A DNA stretch of 12,804 bases. Origin: Erysipelotrichia bacterium (GTDB taxonomy: Bacteria; Bacillota_I; Bacilli_A; Erysipelotrichales; Erysipelotrichaceae). Made by a program: the position numbers and the translations under genes. The notes below the pieces were generated by a model. That model was not told where the DNA came from, made no database searches, and saw nothing but the letters and a program-made list of their open reading frames with translations. Each line of letters opens with the position of its first letter. Position 1 is the stretch's first letter. Location of the stretch: positions 1 to 12,804 of the forward strand of contig SABF01000024.1 of assembly GCA_009929095.1 (NCBI GenBank), in the 5' to 3' direction. Positions 6,804-12,804 of the stretch are shown here, one piece after another.

Positions 6804-8189
6804 ATGCAGTACAATGCACGCATGCAGATAACTAATTCAGAACAGCAATTTGAAAAAATGTCTCAAACACCGGTTGAAAGACTGATCCTGTCACTTGGAC
6901 TTCCAACGGTTGTATCCATGCTGGTAACTAATATTTACAACATGGCGGATACATATTTTGTCGGAAGTATCGGAACCTCAGCAAGCGGTGCAACCGGAAT
7001 TGTCTTTGGTCTGATGGCAATTCTTCAGGCATTTGGCTTCATGTTCGGGCATGGAGCAGGATCGAATATTTCCCGTCGTCTGGGTGCTAGAAATGTAGAA
7101 GAAGCCAGAGAATATGCGTCTACTTCTTTCTATCTTTCAATTTTGTTCGGGATAGCGATCATGATACTGGGACTTTGCTTCATGGATCCGCTGATGCGCT
7201 TGCTGGGAAGTACGGAGACAATTCTTCCCTATGCCCGGGTATATGCGTTCTATATCCTGATCGCCGGACCGGCGATGACTTCAGGCTGTGTGATGAACAA
7301 TATTCTGCGTTATGAAGGCAAAGCCTTCTACGCAATGATTGGCCTGACTGCCGGCGGAATTCTGAATATCTTCGGAGATGCACTTCTGATCAAAGGAATG
7401 AACATGGGAATTGCCGGAGCAGGTCTGGCTACAATGATATCGCAGTATATATCCATGATTATCCTGATGATTCCATATCTTCGCGGCCGAACGGAAAGCC
7501 AGTTAAGTCTGAAATACTTTACGCGTCGAATCGAAGTTGTGAAGAATATTGTTACGGTTGGCTTTCCGTCACTGATGCGGCAGGGACTGACATCAGTGTC
7601 TACGATGGTACTTAATCTGAGCGCTGGGGTTTATGGGGACGTGGCAGTTGCGGCAATTTCAATTGTTTCAAGAATAACCAATTTTCTATTCTGCATTGCA
7701 ATTGGAATTGGACAGGGTATGCAGCCGGTATGTGCGTTCAGCTACGGTGCTCGGATGTACAGCAGGGTAAAGAAGGCATTCTTTTTTAGTATGAAACTGG
7801 GTATGGTTCTGATGGCTGTGCTTGGGGTATTTGGATATCTGAACGCTTCCTCACTCGTGACTGTCTTCCGAAATGATCCGGAAGTGATTGCAATTGGCAC
7901 CAGGGCACTGCAGCTGCAGTGTCTTTCACTGATACTGATGCCGACGACACTGTATGGAAATATGCTGTTTCAATCCATGGGCATCAGTAAAATGGCAACC
8001 TTTCTGGCAGCGCTGCGAAGCGGTCTGGTGCTCATACCGATGATTCTGATGCTTTCATATCTGTTTGGGTTATCAGGGCTGGAAGCAGCACAGGCTGTAT
8101 CGGAAACAGTTTCAGCACTCCTGACGGTTCCATTCCTGGTACGCTTTATCAGACAGCTGCCGGATGATGGCGCAGCTGCAGAGCAATGA
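6804..8189 (+). CDS. MATE family multidrug/organic cation efflux pump
   Basis: 461 residues with the 12 hydrophobic segments of the multi-antimicrobial extrusion family in two halves (about 30-230 and 245-450). Typical sequence: PVERLILSLGLPTVVSMLVTNIYNMADTYFVG at 23-54 (the family's first-helix signature), GHGAGSNISRRLGARN after helix 2, and the equivalent GIGQGMQPVCAFSYGARM in the second half. MATE pumps export cationic drugs or metabolites using a Na+ or H+ gradient; the substrate cannot be told. The start is uncertain: in-frame ATGs lie at 6804, 6822 and 6858, none with a convincing Shine-Dalgarno site. Relatives often carry an EQQFEKM-like stretch before the first helix, favouring 6822 or 6804. 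TACAAT at 6810-6815 lies 6 nt before 6822, so translation from a leaderless or very short leader transcript is conceivable. Single-gene unit, convergent with the lipoprotein gene. Confidence 0.93.
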   Translation: MQYNARMQITNSEQQFEKMSQTPVERLILSLGLPTVVSMLVTNIYNMADTYFVGSIGTSASGATGIVFGLMAILQAFGFMFGHGAGSNISRRLGARNVEEAREYASTSFYLSILFGIAIMILGLCFMDPLMRLLGSTETILPYARVYAFYILIAGPAMTSGCVMNNILRYEGKAFYAMIGLTAGGILNIFGDALLIKGMNMGIAGAGLATMISQYISMIILMIPYLRGRTESQLSLKYFTRRIEVVKNIVTVGFPSLMRQGLTSVSTMVLNLSAGVYGDVAVAAISIVSRITNFLFCIAIGIGQGMQPVCAFSYGARMYSRVKKAFFFSMKLGMVLMAVLGVFGYLNASSLVTVFRNDPEVIAIGTRALQLQCLSLILMPTTLYGNMLFQSMGISKMATFLAALRSGLVLIPMILMLSYLFGLSGLEAAQAVSETVSALLTVPFLVRFIRQLPDDGAAAEQ

Positions 8190-8213
8190 ATCCCTGCAGA
8201 TCCCGCATAAGAA

Positions 8214-8250
8214 AAAGCCTCCGATCCAGATGATCAGAGGCTTTCTTTCT
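8214..8250. terminator. Bidirectional terminator between the MATE and lipoprotein genes
   Basis: AAAGCCTC-C-GATC, loop CAGAT, GATC-A-GAGGCTTT (8214-8244). The stem is 12 bp with one mismatch. It is followed by TTTCTTTCTATTT on the plus strand and, read on the minus strand, by TTTTTCTTAT. It serves both convergent genes. Confidence 0.88.
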
Positions 8251-8267
8251 ATTTCTGTATCTTCAGC

Positions 8268-9341
8268 TTAGTTAAGATCAGTTGCGTTTGCAATTGCCTT
8301 AACAACTGCTTCCTGGAGATCAGTGATGCCGATTGTTGTTGTTGTCTTCAGATCTGCATCATCAGAAACAACGTGACCGGAATCGTTTGTAACTGTGACC
8401 ATGCCGGAAATCTCAGCAGCAGTCTTGCCGACTGTCCATGCTTCGAATCCTTCATTCTGCTGATACCATTCACCAACTTTAGAAACCTTGGACATGCCAT
8501 AATCATCCTTGAGCTGCATCTTGGTCTTGGAAGCTGCTGCATCTCCATCAATAGCACCTGCGGAAGTGAACTTAGCGGAATTCTGAGCAACGTCATCCTG
8601 TGTGAAGACGATCTTTCCGTCAGCATCCAGAGCTACGATTGCGTAAGTGACATTGGACTGTACAGAACCACTGTCTTCGCCATCAGCATCGCTGAAGTTC
8701 ATTGATGTCTTGGAAGCTGTTCCGACTTTAACTGCACCTTCAACCTCTGTTGCATTCTCAACTGCTGCTTTGAATGCGGAGACGAATGAGTCAACGCTCA
8801 TGGTGCATCCTGTTTTCAGATCTGCATCATCAGAAACAACGTGTCCGGAATCATTTGTTACTGTAGGCATGCCTTCGAAATCTGCAACGGTCTTGCCGAT
8901 TGCCCATTTTTGGAGAGCTTCTGCCTGTTCATACCATTCTTTGCCAATACCTGAGGTGCTCTTCATGCCATAGTCGTCGCCTTTTTCCATCTTGGTATAG
9001 GTAGCGGCTGTAGGATCAGAAGTAATGACGCCCTTGGAATCAAATGTTCCCTTGTTCTGAGCAACATCGAAGTAAGCATACTTGATGACATCGCCTTCGA
9101 GGACGACACCGGCATAAGTGGTGTTAACCTGGATAGAACCATCATCGCTGCCATCTGCCTCAGTTGCTGAGATAGATGTGAACGATCCGACGCCAACCTT
9201 CGTCGAACCTGCTGCTGCGGTTGAAGCTGCTGCTGTAGATGCTGCTGCTGTGCTTGCTGCTGCGGTTGAAGCTGCTGCTGTGCTGGAACTGCAACCCGCA
9301 AGCATTGCAACTGCACATAATGCTGCAATGTACTTTTTCAT
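8268..9341 (-). CDS. Lipoprotein with two tandem copies of one ~150-residue domain
   Basis: 357 residues. Residues 1-17 are a lipoprotein signal peptide with lipobox LAGC (lipid on Cys17). Residues 20-44 are five STAAA repeats, a flexible linker lifting the protein off the membrane. Two homologous domains follow (about 47-198 and 204-353), sharing DVAQN (92, 250), DDYGM (122, 279), EWY...VGKT or IGKT (about 135-151, 291-307), and the 18-residue block TVTNDSGHVVSDDADLKT (160-177, 316-333). After that block come TGCTMSV (177-183) and TTTTIGI (333-339). I know lipoproteins of this look from anaerobic Bacillota but no firm function. The strand-rich layout and the end of each domain (D..LKTGCT...F..A...A) recall FMN-binding domains, where a Thr in an (S/T)GAT motif takes FMN from ApbE; the match is imperfect. 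It has its own promoter and GGAGGGAG (9351-9358) about 9 nt before the ATG. Extracytoplasmic location is well supported; redox function is inference from apbE two genes upstream. Confidence 0.85.
   Translation of the reverse strand: MKKYIAALCAVAMLAGCSSSTAAASTAAASTAAASTAAASTAAAGSTKVGVGSFTSISATEADGSDDGSIQVNTTYAGVVLEGDVIKYAYFDVAQNKGTFDSKGVITSDPTAATYTKMEKGDDYGMKSTSGIGKEWYEQAEALQKWAIGKTVADFEGMPTVTNDSGHVVSDDADLKTGCTMSVDSFVSAFKAAVENATEVEGAVKVGTASKTSMNFSDADGEDSGSVQSNVTYAIVALDADGKIVFTQDDVAQNSAKFTSAGAIDGDAAASKTKMQLKDDYGMSKVSKVGEWYQQNEGFEAWTVGKTAAEISGMVTVTNDSGHVVSDDADLKTTTTIGITDLQEAVVKAIANATDLN
8347..8396. repeat. Direct repeat copy 1 inside the lipoprotein gene
   Basis: This 50-bp segment matches 8815-8864 with only 3 mismatches (offset 468 bp, exactly 156 codons). 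It encodes the shared TVTNDSGHVVSDDADLKT block. The rest of the two domains is much more diverged, so this piece is under strong constraint or was homogenised recently. Confidence 0.9.
8815..8864. repeat. Direct repeat copy 2 inside the lipoprotein gene
   Basis: Partner of 8347-8396, in the first domain of the encoded protein. 47 of 50 bases are identical; at least two of the three differences fall at silent third positions. Confidence 0.9.
9210..9284 (-). repeat. 15-bp tandem repeat encoding five STAAA units
   Basis: Five consecutive 15-bp units encode Ser-Thr-Ala-Ala-Ala at residues 20-44, directly after the lipidated cysteine. The units differ at silent positions, so they are not a fresh microsatellite, but unit number could still vary between strains. 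In another frame the same bases give a glutamine-rich open frame, which is an artefact. Confidence 0.9.
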
Positions 9342-9368
9342 GAGTTATTTCTCCCTCCGTACCGTGTA

Positions 9369-9397
9369 ATAATATGATATTTATGATGGTTTCACAA
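9369..9397 (-). promoter_or_regulatory. Candidate sigma-A promoter of the lipoprotein gene
   Basis: On the minus strand TTGTGA (9397-9392), a 17-nt spacer, then TATTAT (9374-9369). Transcription would start near 9362, just upstream of the GGAGGGAG ribosome site at 9358-9351. This gives the lipoprotein a start independent of the apbE-permease unit, even though no clear terminator separates them. Confidence 0.6.
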
Positions 9398-9492
9398 GTC
9401 TGATGACCGACATTACTGTAATTCTGTATCCGTTTACATTCAAAAATGTTGATAGTGATGCGGATGCAGAAAAATATGTGAAATCCAATAAA

Positions 9493-10332
9493 CTAGAAGA
9501 ATAATTCCAAAATAATTCCGGCCAGGAATGATGCAGCCCAGGTATAACTGACAATCTTCAGATTGTTCTTCATATTCGGATTGACTCTGAACAGTACCAT
9601 CATGCCGACACCGGCATTGGCCAGAAGGCCTGCACATACTGCCGGAAAGGAGATAACCTGTTCAAGATACAGGGTTGAAAGAAGCACGGATGAGGCACAG
9701 CTTGGGATCATACCGATCAGAGTGCTCGATAGAACGGCACTGGTAGGATGAGATGTCACAAATGCACGAAGCGTATCTGTGCCGATCAGAGTCATAAGTG
9801 TGTTCATGAGCAGAGTAATGACGAACAGCCATATGGTAATTTTCAGCGTGTGTTCCAATGCCGCTTTCCAGATGCTTTCATGTTCACAGTCACAGTGTTC
9901 ACGTTCACAGAAGGAATCAATGTCAGTGACTGTGTGTCGAAAGAAAAAATCAGCTATATATCCGGCAATCAATGCTGTCACTACCTTGACTGCAAGAATT
10001 GGCCCAATGACATCAAATCCGGCTCTTGCTGAGATCAGTATCGGCAGCATTTCATCACTGGTTGAAAGATAGACGGCAATCAGTGTACCGGCAGAAATGA
10101 CGCCGGTAGTATACAGACTGCTTGCGGCAGTGGAAAACCCGCATTCCGGCACAATGCCGAACAATGCTCCGGCCAACGGTGCCGCCTTGCGGTGATGTTC
10201 CAGAAAATGTTCCATCTTATTGCCCGTCTGATGTTCCATCCACTCCAGAAAGAGATAAGTGGCAAACAGAAATGGAATCAGTCGGGCAACATCCATTAAT
10301 GTATCAAGCAGTATATCGATTGCAATATCCAT
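9493..10332 (-). CDS. Putative 10-TM heavy-metal exporter / manganese transporter-like permease (ArsP_2 type)
   Basis: 279 residues with about 8-10 hydrophobic segments in two inverted-looking halves. The key motif of half one is GIVPECGFSTAASSLYTTGVISAGTLIAVYLSTSDEMLPIL (59-99); half two has IGMIPSCASSVLLSTLYLEQ (206-225) and AGLLANAGVGMMVLFRVN. The duplicated (V/I)P-x-C element with nearby Ser/Thr marks the family often labelled putative 10TM heavy-metal exporter or putative manganese transporter; the real substrate is not known. The loop between halves holds Cys142, His146, Cys147, Cys149 and His151 (CEREHCDCEH), a likely metal-binding patch. The frame extends upstream into apbE to 10458, but the ATG at 10332 is chosen: GGGG lies 8-10 nt upstream, it is 4 nt after the apbE stop, and the first helix begins there. 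The tight spacing says it is co-translated with apbE. Confidence 0.82.
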   Translation of the reverse strand: MDIAIDILLDTLMDVARLIPFLFATYLFLEWMEHQTGNKMEHFLEHHRKAAPLAGALFGIVPECGFSTAASSLYTTGVISAGTLIAVYLSTSDEMLPILISARAGFDVIGPILAVKVVTALIAGYIADFFFRHTVTDIDSFCEREHCDCEHESIWKAALEHTLKITIWLFVITLLMNTLMTLIGTDTLRAFVTSHPTSAVLSSTLIGMIPSCASSVLLSTLYLEQVISFPAVCAGLLANAGVGMMVLFRVNPNMKNNLKIVSYTWAASFLAGIILELFF

Positions 10333-10336
10333 TTTA

Positions 10337-11479
10337 TTATCCCCAGGTGATGCGGCCATTGAGACCGTCGGTCCAGGCAATATAGAGATCGCCAACTGTT
10401 TTGGAATTGGGCGCATCAAATGATTTGCCGGGATCAGCCATCCAGATAACATCAACATCAGTATCCGGGTTGGCTTCTTTATATGATTCGATTAATTTCA
10501 TGCCATCTTCATAGTTCATTGTAAACAGTGTGGTACTCAGGCAGTCCGCAACACCGGAATCTTTAGTAATGACACTGACCGAGTGATAGTAGTCTGCCGG
10601 AAAGTCCGTAGATGGATCAATAATATGATGATATCTCCTGCCATCGGCGGCAGTGTAGTAGCGTTCATAGTCACCGCTTGTCACAAAGGATTCTTCTCCC
10701 GGCTCACTGACAATCAGCAGGTTGTCGGATCCGATCGGGTTCTGAATGCGTACATTCCATTCGGTTCCATTGGCTTTGGCCCCAAGCGTGCGGTTGTTGC
10801 CGCCGGCATTGATTGCCCCGTGCACGACACCTTCGCTCTGAAGTTTTAGAGCAATCTGTTCTGTGGCATATCCCTTTGCTATGCCGCCGACATCGAGAGA
10901 TATACTCGGATCAGTGATGTATACAGTGGAAGCTTTTTCATCAATCACAACATATTCCCAGCCACGAAACCCGGCTGCAGTTTTCAGCTCCTCTTCCGTC
11001 GGGGTTTTCCCCAGCCCGCCGTCTTTATTTATTGCAATGCCATCTTCTCGATAGCGATGCCAGACTCTCAGGAGATTTCCCATGGTGACATCAAATTCGC
11101 CATTGGAATACTCATAGAACTGCTTGGCCTTCTTCAGCATGTCTATGATGTCAGCTGTGACTGACACCGGCTGTATGCCGGCATTGTCGTTGATTGTCTT
11201 CAGGTTGTTCAGCCCGTCATAACTGTTGTAAATGTCAAACAGACTGTTGTAGTACTTGAAGAGGTTTACGGCTTCATCAAAGTGAGTATTGAAGATTTCC
11301 TGACTTTTCGCTGATTCCTGATAGACAAGAACAGTATCAAAGCCGGCATCGACGGAAACATTCTGGTAAGTTTCCAGTTCAGATGCAGAAGCAGAAGGCG
11401 ATGCTGAGATGGCAGTAGAAGTGCATCCGGAAAGCAAAGACAGACTAATCAAAAAAATCACAATTTGTTTTATTTTCAT
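10337..11479 (-). CDS. apbE: FAD:protein FMN transferase (ApbE), lipoprotein form
   Basis: 380 residues. Moves FMN from FAD onto a Thr of target proteins such as RnfG, RnfD or extracytoplasmic flavoproteins; Mg-dependent, acting outside the membrane. Signal peptide with lipobox LSGC (Cys19), then a Ser/Ala-rich linker. Family segments seen: SNGEFDVTMGNLLRVW (125-140); SLDVGGIAKGYATE (194-207); INAGGNNRTLG (223-233); SGDYERYY (268-275); HHIIDPST (284-291); and ADCLSTTLFTM (311-321), whose Asp312 lies in the metal-binding segment. Odd point: the usual HIIDPxTG has Asp292 where Gly is normal; this may only tune the loop. An extended -10 (TGATACAAT, 11498-11490) lies so close to the ATG that the leader would be only a few bases, and no Shine-Dalgarno site is visible. 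Head of a two-gene unit with the permease; divergent from rnfC, whose partner subunits are standard ApbE targets. Confidence 0.95.
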   Translation of the reverse strand: MKIKQIVIFLISLSLLSGCTSTAISASPSASASELETYQNVSVDAGFDTVLVYQESAKSQEIFNTHFDEAVNLFKYYNSLFDIYNSYDGLNNLKTINDNAGIQPVSVTADIIDMLKKAKQFYEYSNGEFDVTMGNLLRVWHRYREDGIAINKDGGLGKTPTEEELKTAAGFRGWEYVVIDEKASTVYITDPSISLDVGGIAKGYATEQIALKLQSEGVVHGAINAGGNNRTLGAKANGTEWNVRIQNPIGSDNLLIVSEPGEESFVTSGDYERYYTAADGRRYHHIIDPSTDFPADYYHSVSVITKDSGVADCLSTTLFTMNYEDGMKLIESYKEANPDTDVDVIWMADPGKSFDAPNSKTVGDLYIAWTDGLNGRITWG

Positions 11480-11489
11480 AACGTCGTAA

Positions 11490-11498
11490 ATTGTATCA
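11490..11498 (-). promoter_or_regulatory. Candidate extended -10 promoter of apbE
   Basis: On the minus strand TGATACAAT (11498-11490), TGn plus TACAAT, ends 10 nt before the ATG. The expected start point is within about 3-5 nt of the ATG, so the mRNA would be leaderless or nearly so. No -35 match is evident at the right distance. Confidence 0.5.
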
Positions 11499-11504
11499 TA
11501 TTCC

Positions 11505-11555
11505 CGATGTTTACTAGGTGAATTAGCATTTGAACGATGTTATAATGCCGATGTT
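11505..11555 (+). promoter_or_regulatory. Three CGATGTT direct repeats in the apbE/rnfC spacer
   Basis: CGATGTT occurs at 11505-11511, 11535-11541 and 11549-11555; the last two extend to CGATGTTAT. Spacing is 30 bp and 14 bp. The second copy overlaps the rnfC -10 and the third covers its expected start site, while the first lies just upstream of the apbE -10. The positions suit a regulator acting on both promoters, but the short motif could be chance. Confidence 0.35.
11538..11546 (+). promoter_or_regulatory. Candidate extended -10 promoter of rnfC
   Basis: TGTTATAAT (11538-11546) is a perfect TATAAT with the TGn extension; the -35 position is weak. Start near 11553, giving a leader of about 28 nt that contains AAGGAAGGG (11561-11569). 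Confidence 0.65.
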
Positions 11556-11580
11556 ATTTGAAGGAAGGGAAAATGAAACT

Positions 11581-12804
11581 ATGTCAATTTTAACCGGGCC
11601 GATGCACTGGCATCTGGACGGACATAAGGATCTCACTGCCCACAGTGAAGTCCAGATGATGCCTGATCCGGATGTAATCCGTATTCCACTGTGCAATGGC
11701 AATGCTCCATGCACTCCGCTTGTAAAAGTGGGAGACGAGGTGAAAGTAGGCCAGAAGATTGCAGAACGCAATGACCACTTTTATCTGCCTTTGTTTTCAC
11801 CGGTATCCGGCACAGTGACTGCTGTTGAAAAACGGCAGACATCAATGCTGAAACCAGTCGATCATCTTGTTATTACCAACGATCACAATCAGACAGAAGA
11901 GAGGCCTTTTGCTCCAATCAATGCAGAGACTGCTTCCAATGAGGAACTGCTTGCATTCGTCAGAGAATCCGGCATGCTGGGTCTTGGCGGAGCCGGTTTT
12001 CCAACGTATGTAAAATACACGAAGCCGGAGAATGTAGATCTCTTCATTATTAATGCAGTAGAGTGCGAACCGTATCTGACTTCTGATTATGCAAATGCAC
12101 TTGCCAATCCGGAGCTTCTGAAGACCGGTGCTCTCGCTCTGTATAAACTCAGCACGGCAAAGAAGGGTGCAGTTGCTGTCAAGGAAGATAAGGCCGAACT
12201 GATTGCCTCATTAAAAAAGACTTTCGAAGGAACACCGATTGAAGTTCGGACTGTTCCGGATATTTATCCTGCTGGCTGGGAACGTGAACTGGTGTGGCAG
12301 CTCACTGGTAAACGCTATGGAAAGCTTCCGATGGAAGCGGGCTGCATTCTCAATAACGTCTCCACCTGCATCTCTCTTGGTGATGCAATTTCCAACGGCC
12401 GCCCGATCACACATAAGTACGTGACTGTATCAGGTGACGGTGTCAAGGAACCAAAGAATGTCATCTGTGCTGTCGGTACAATGGCATCAGAAATCATTCA
12501 GTTCTGCGGCGGCTATGTCGGTGAGGACTGTCTCCTGATTGCCGGCGGACCGATGATGGGCAAGACAATTCCCAATGATCAGTTTGTGATTGGTGCTGCA
12601 AATGGTGCATTGACCGTCCTGCAGCATCGGGAACCATTCTCAGTCAAGTGTCTGCGCTGCGGCAAGTGCACCGAAGTATGCCCAGCCGGAATGGAGCCGG
12701 TGCGGATCAACGCTGCATCAAAAATTCATGATGTAGAGACACTGAAGAAACTTGATATCAATTCCTGCATTGAATGCGGACTGTGCAAAGAAAATTGCCG
12801 ATTC
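11581..12804 (+). CDS. rnfC: RNF complex subunit C (partial, C-terminus missing)
   Basis: 408 codons visible, open at the right edge. RnfC is the peripheral NADH-interacting subunit of the membrane RNF complex, which couples electron flow between ferredoxin and NAD+ to Na+ or H+ transport. Seen: an N-terminal lipoyl-like barrel (PCTPLVKVGDEVKVGQKI, 43-60, and SPVSGTV); a Complex I 51-kDa-like domain with GLGGAGFPTYVK (134-145) and NAVECEPYLTSDY (158-170); then SGDGVKEPKNV (284-294). Two 4Fe-4S motifs follow: Cys357/360/363/367 and Cys396/399/402/406. ATG 11581 is chosen from the family's N-terminal length. The best-placed ribosome site (AAGGAAGGG) is actually nearer to an ATG at 11573, which opens only a 6-codon frame (MKLCQF) overlapping this start. 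An in-frame ATG at 11551 lies at or before the expected transcription start. rnfD, G, E, A and B would be expected to the right. Confidence 0.96.
   Translation, partial: MSILTGPMHWHLDGHKDLTAHSEVQMMPDPDVIRIPLCNGNAPCTPLVKVGDEVKVGQKIAERNDHFYLPLFSPVSGTVTAVEKRQTSMLKPVDHLVITNDHNQTEERPFAPINAETASNEELLAFVRESGMLGLGGAGFPTYVKYTKPENVDLFIINAVECEPYLTSDYANALANPELLKTGALALYKLSTAKKGAVAVKEDKAELIASLKKTFEGTPIEVRTVPDIYPAGWERELVWQLTGKRYGKLPMEAGCILNNVSTCISLGDAISNGRPITHKYVTVSGDGVKEPKNVICAVGTMASEIIQFCGGYVGEDCLLIAGGPMMGKTIPNDQFVIGAANGALTVLQHREPFSVKCLRCGKCTEVCPAGMEPVRINAASKIHDVETLKKLDINSCIECGLCKENCRF

Noticed and set aside
9210..9284. Tandem repeat considered as a CRISPR-like or regulatory repeat array
   Set aside because: The units are contiguous 15-mers without spacers and are in frame within a signal-peptide-linked linker, so they are a coding repeat.
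8963..9328. Glutamine-rich minus-strand frame
   Set aside because: It is the STAAA-encoding repeat read out of frame; the lipoprotein frame has a signal peptide, lipobox and duplicated domains.
10333..10458. 42-residue N-terminal extension of the permease
   Set aside because: It overlaps the end of apbE in another frame, whose sequence is clearly coding; the ATG at 10332 has a ribosome site and begins the first helix.

Overview
The window looks like a chromosomal segment of a low-to-mid GC, anaerobic, Gram-positive bacterium (Bacillota). The evidence is a type III glutamine synthetase, an S1-domain protein/pgi pair as found in Bacillus relatives, purine-rich Shine-Dalgarno sites, lipoprotein signal peptides with a clean lipobox, and the start of an RNF gene set. 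An Erysipelotrichia-like host would fit the protein styles, but that is only an impression. I see no rRNA, tRNA, CRISPR array, insertion sequence or phage gene.

Left part, all on the minus strand (1-3548): a likely operon of an unrecognised two-helix membrane protein (3015-3548), a divergent PAP2/DUF212 membrane protein (2486-2962) and a NifU-like Fe-S scaffold (2126-2464). It is closed by a good intrinsic terminator. After a 200-base AT-rich control region with nested palindromes comes glnN, which runs off the left edge. From 3549 to 4074 there is no intact gene; this stretch holds frame-broken, protein-like sequence that may be a decayed gene.

Middle (4075-8189): murQ (minus) and an S1-domain/pgi operon (plus) diverge from back-to-back promoters. 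murQ recovers N-acetylmuramic acid 6-phosphate into glucosamine-6-phosphate, and pgi is central glycolysis. The S1 gene and pgi overlap by four bases, and a strong terminator follows pgi. A MATE-family efflux pump comes next and converges on the right-hand block at a bidirectional terminator.

Right part (8268-12804): a redox block. Minus strand: apbE (FAD:protein FMN transferase, a lipoprotein), a four-base-spaced putative metal-exporter-like permease, and then a separately promoted lipoprotein made of two copies of one domain. Plus strand: rnfC, divergent from apbE and running off the right edge. The simplest reading is that ApbE attaches FMN to RNF subunits encoded beyond the window. A second, testable possibility is that the duplicated-domain lipoprotein is also an FMN acceptor or otherwise part of an extracytoplasmic redox chain; its first domain has a Thr-Gly-Cys-Thr sequence that resembles, but does not match, the usual flavinylation motif. 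The apbE/rnfC spacer carries two facing extended -10 elements and three direct CGATGTT repeats. This block is the best place in the window to look for something new.
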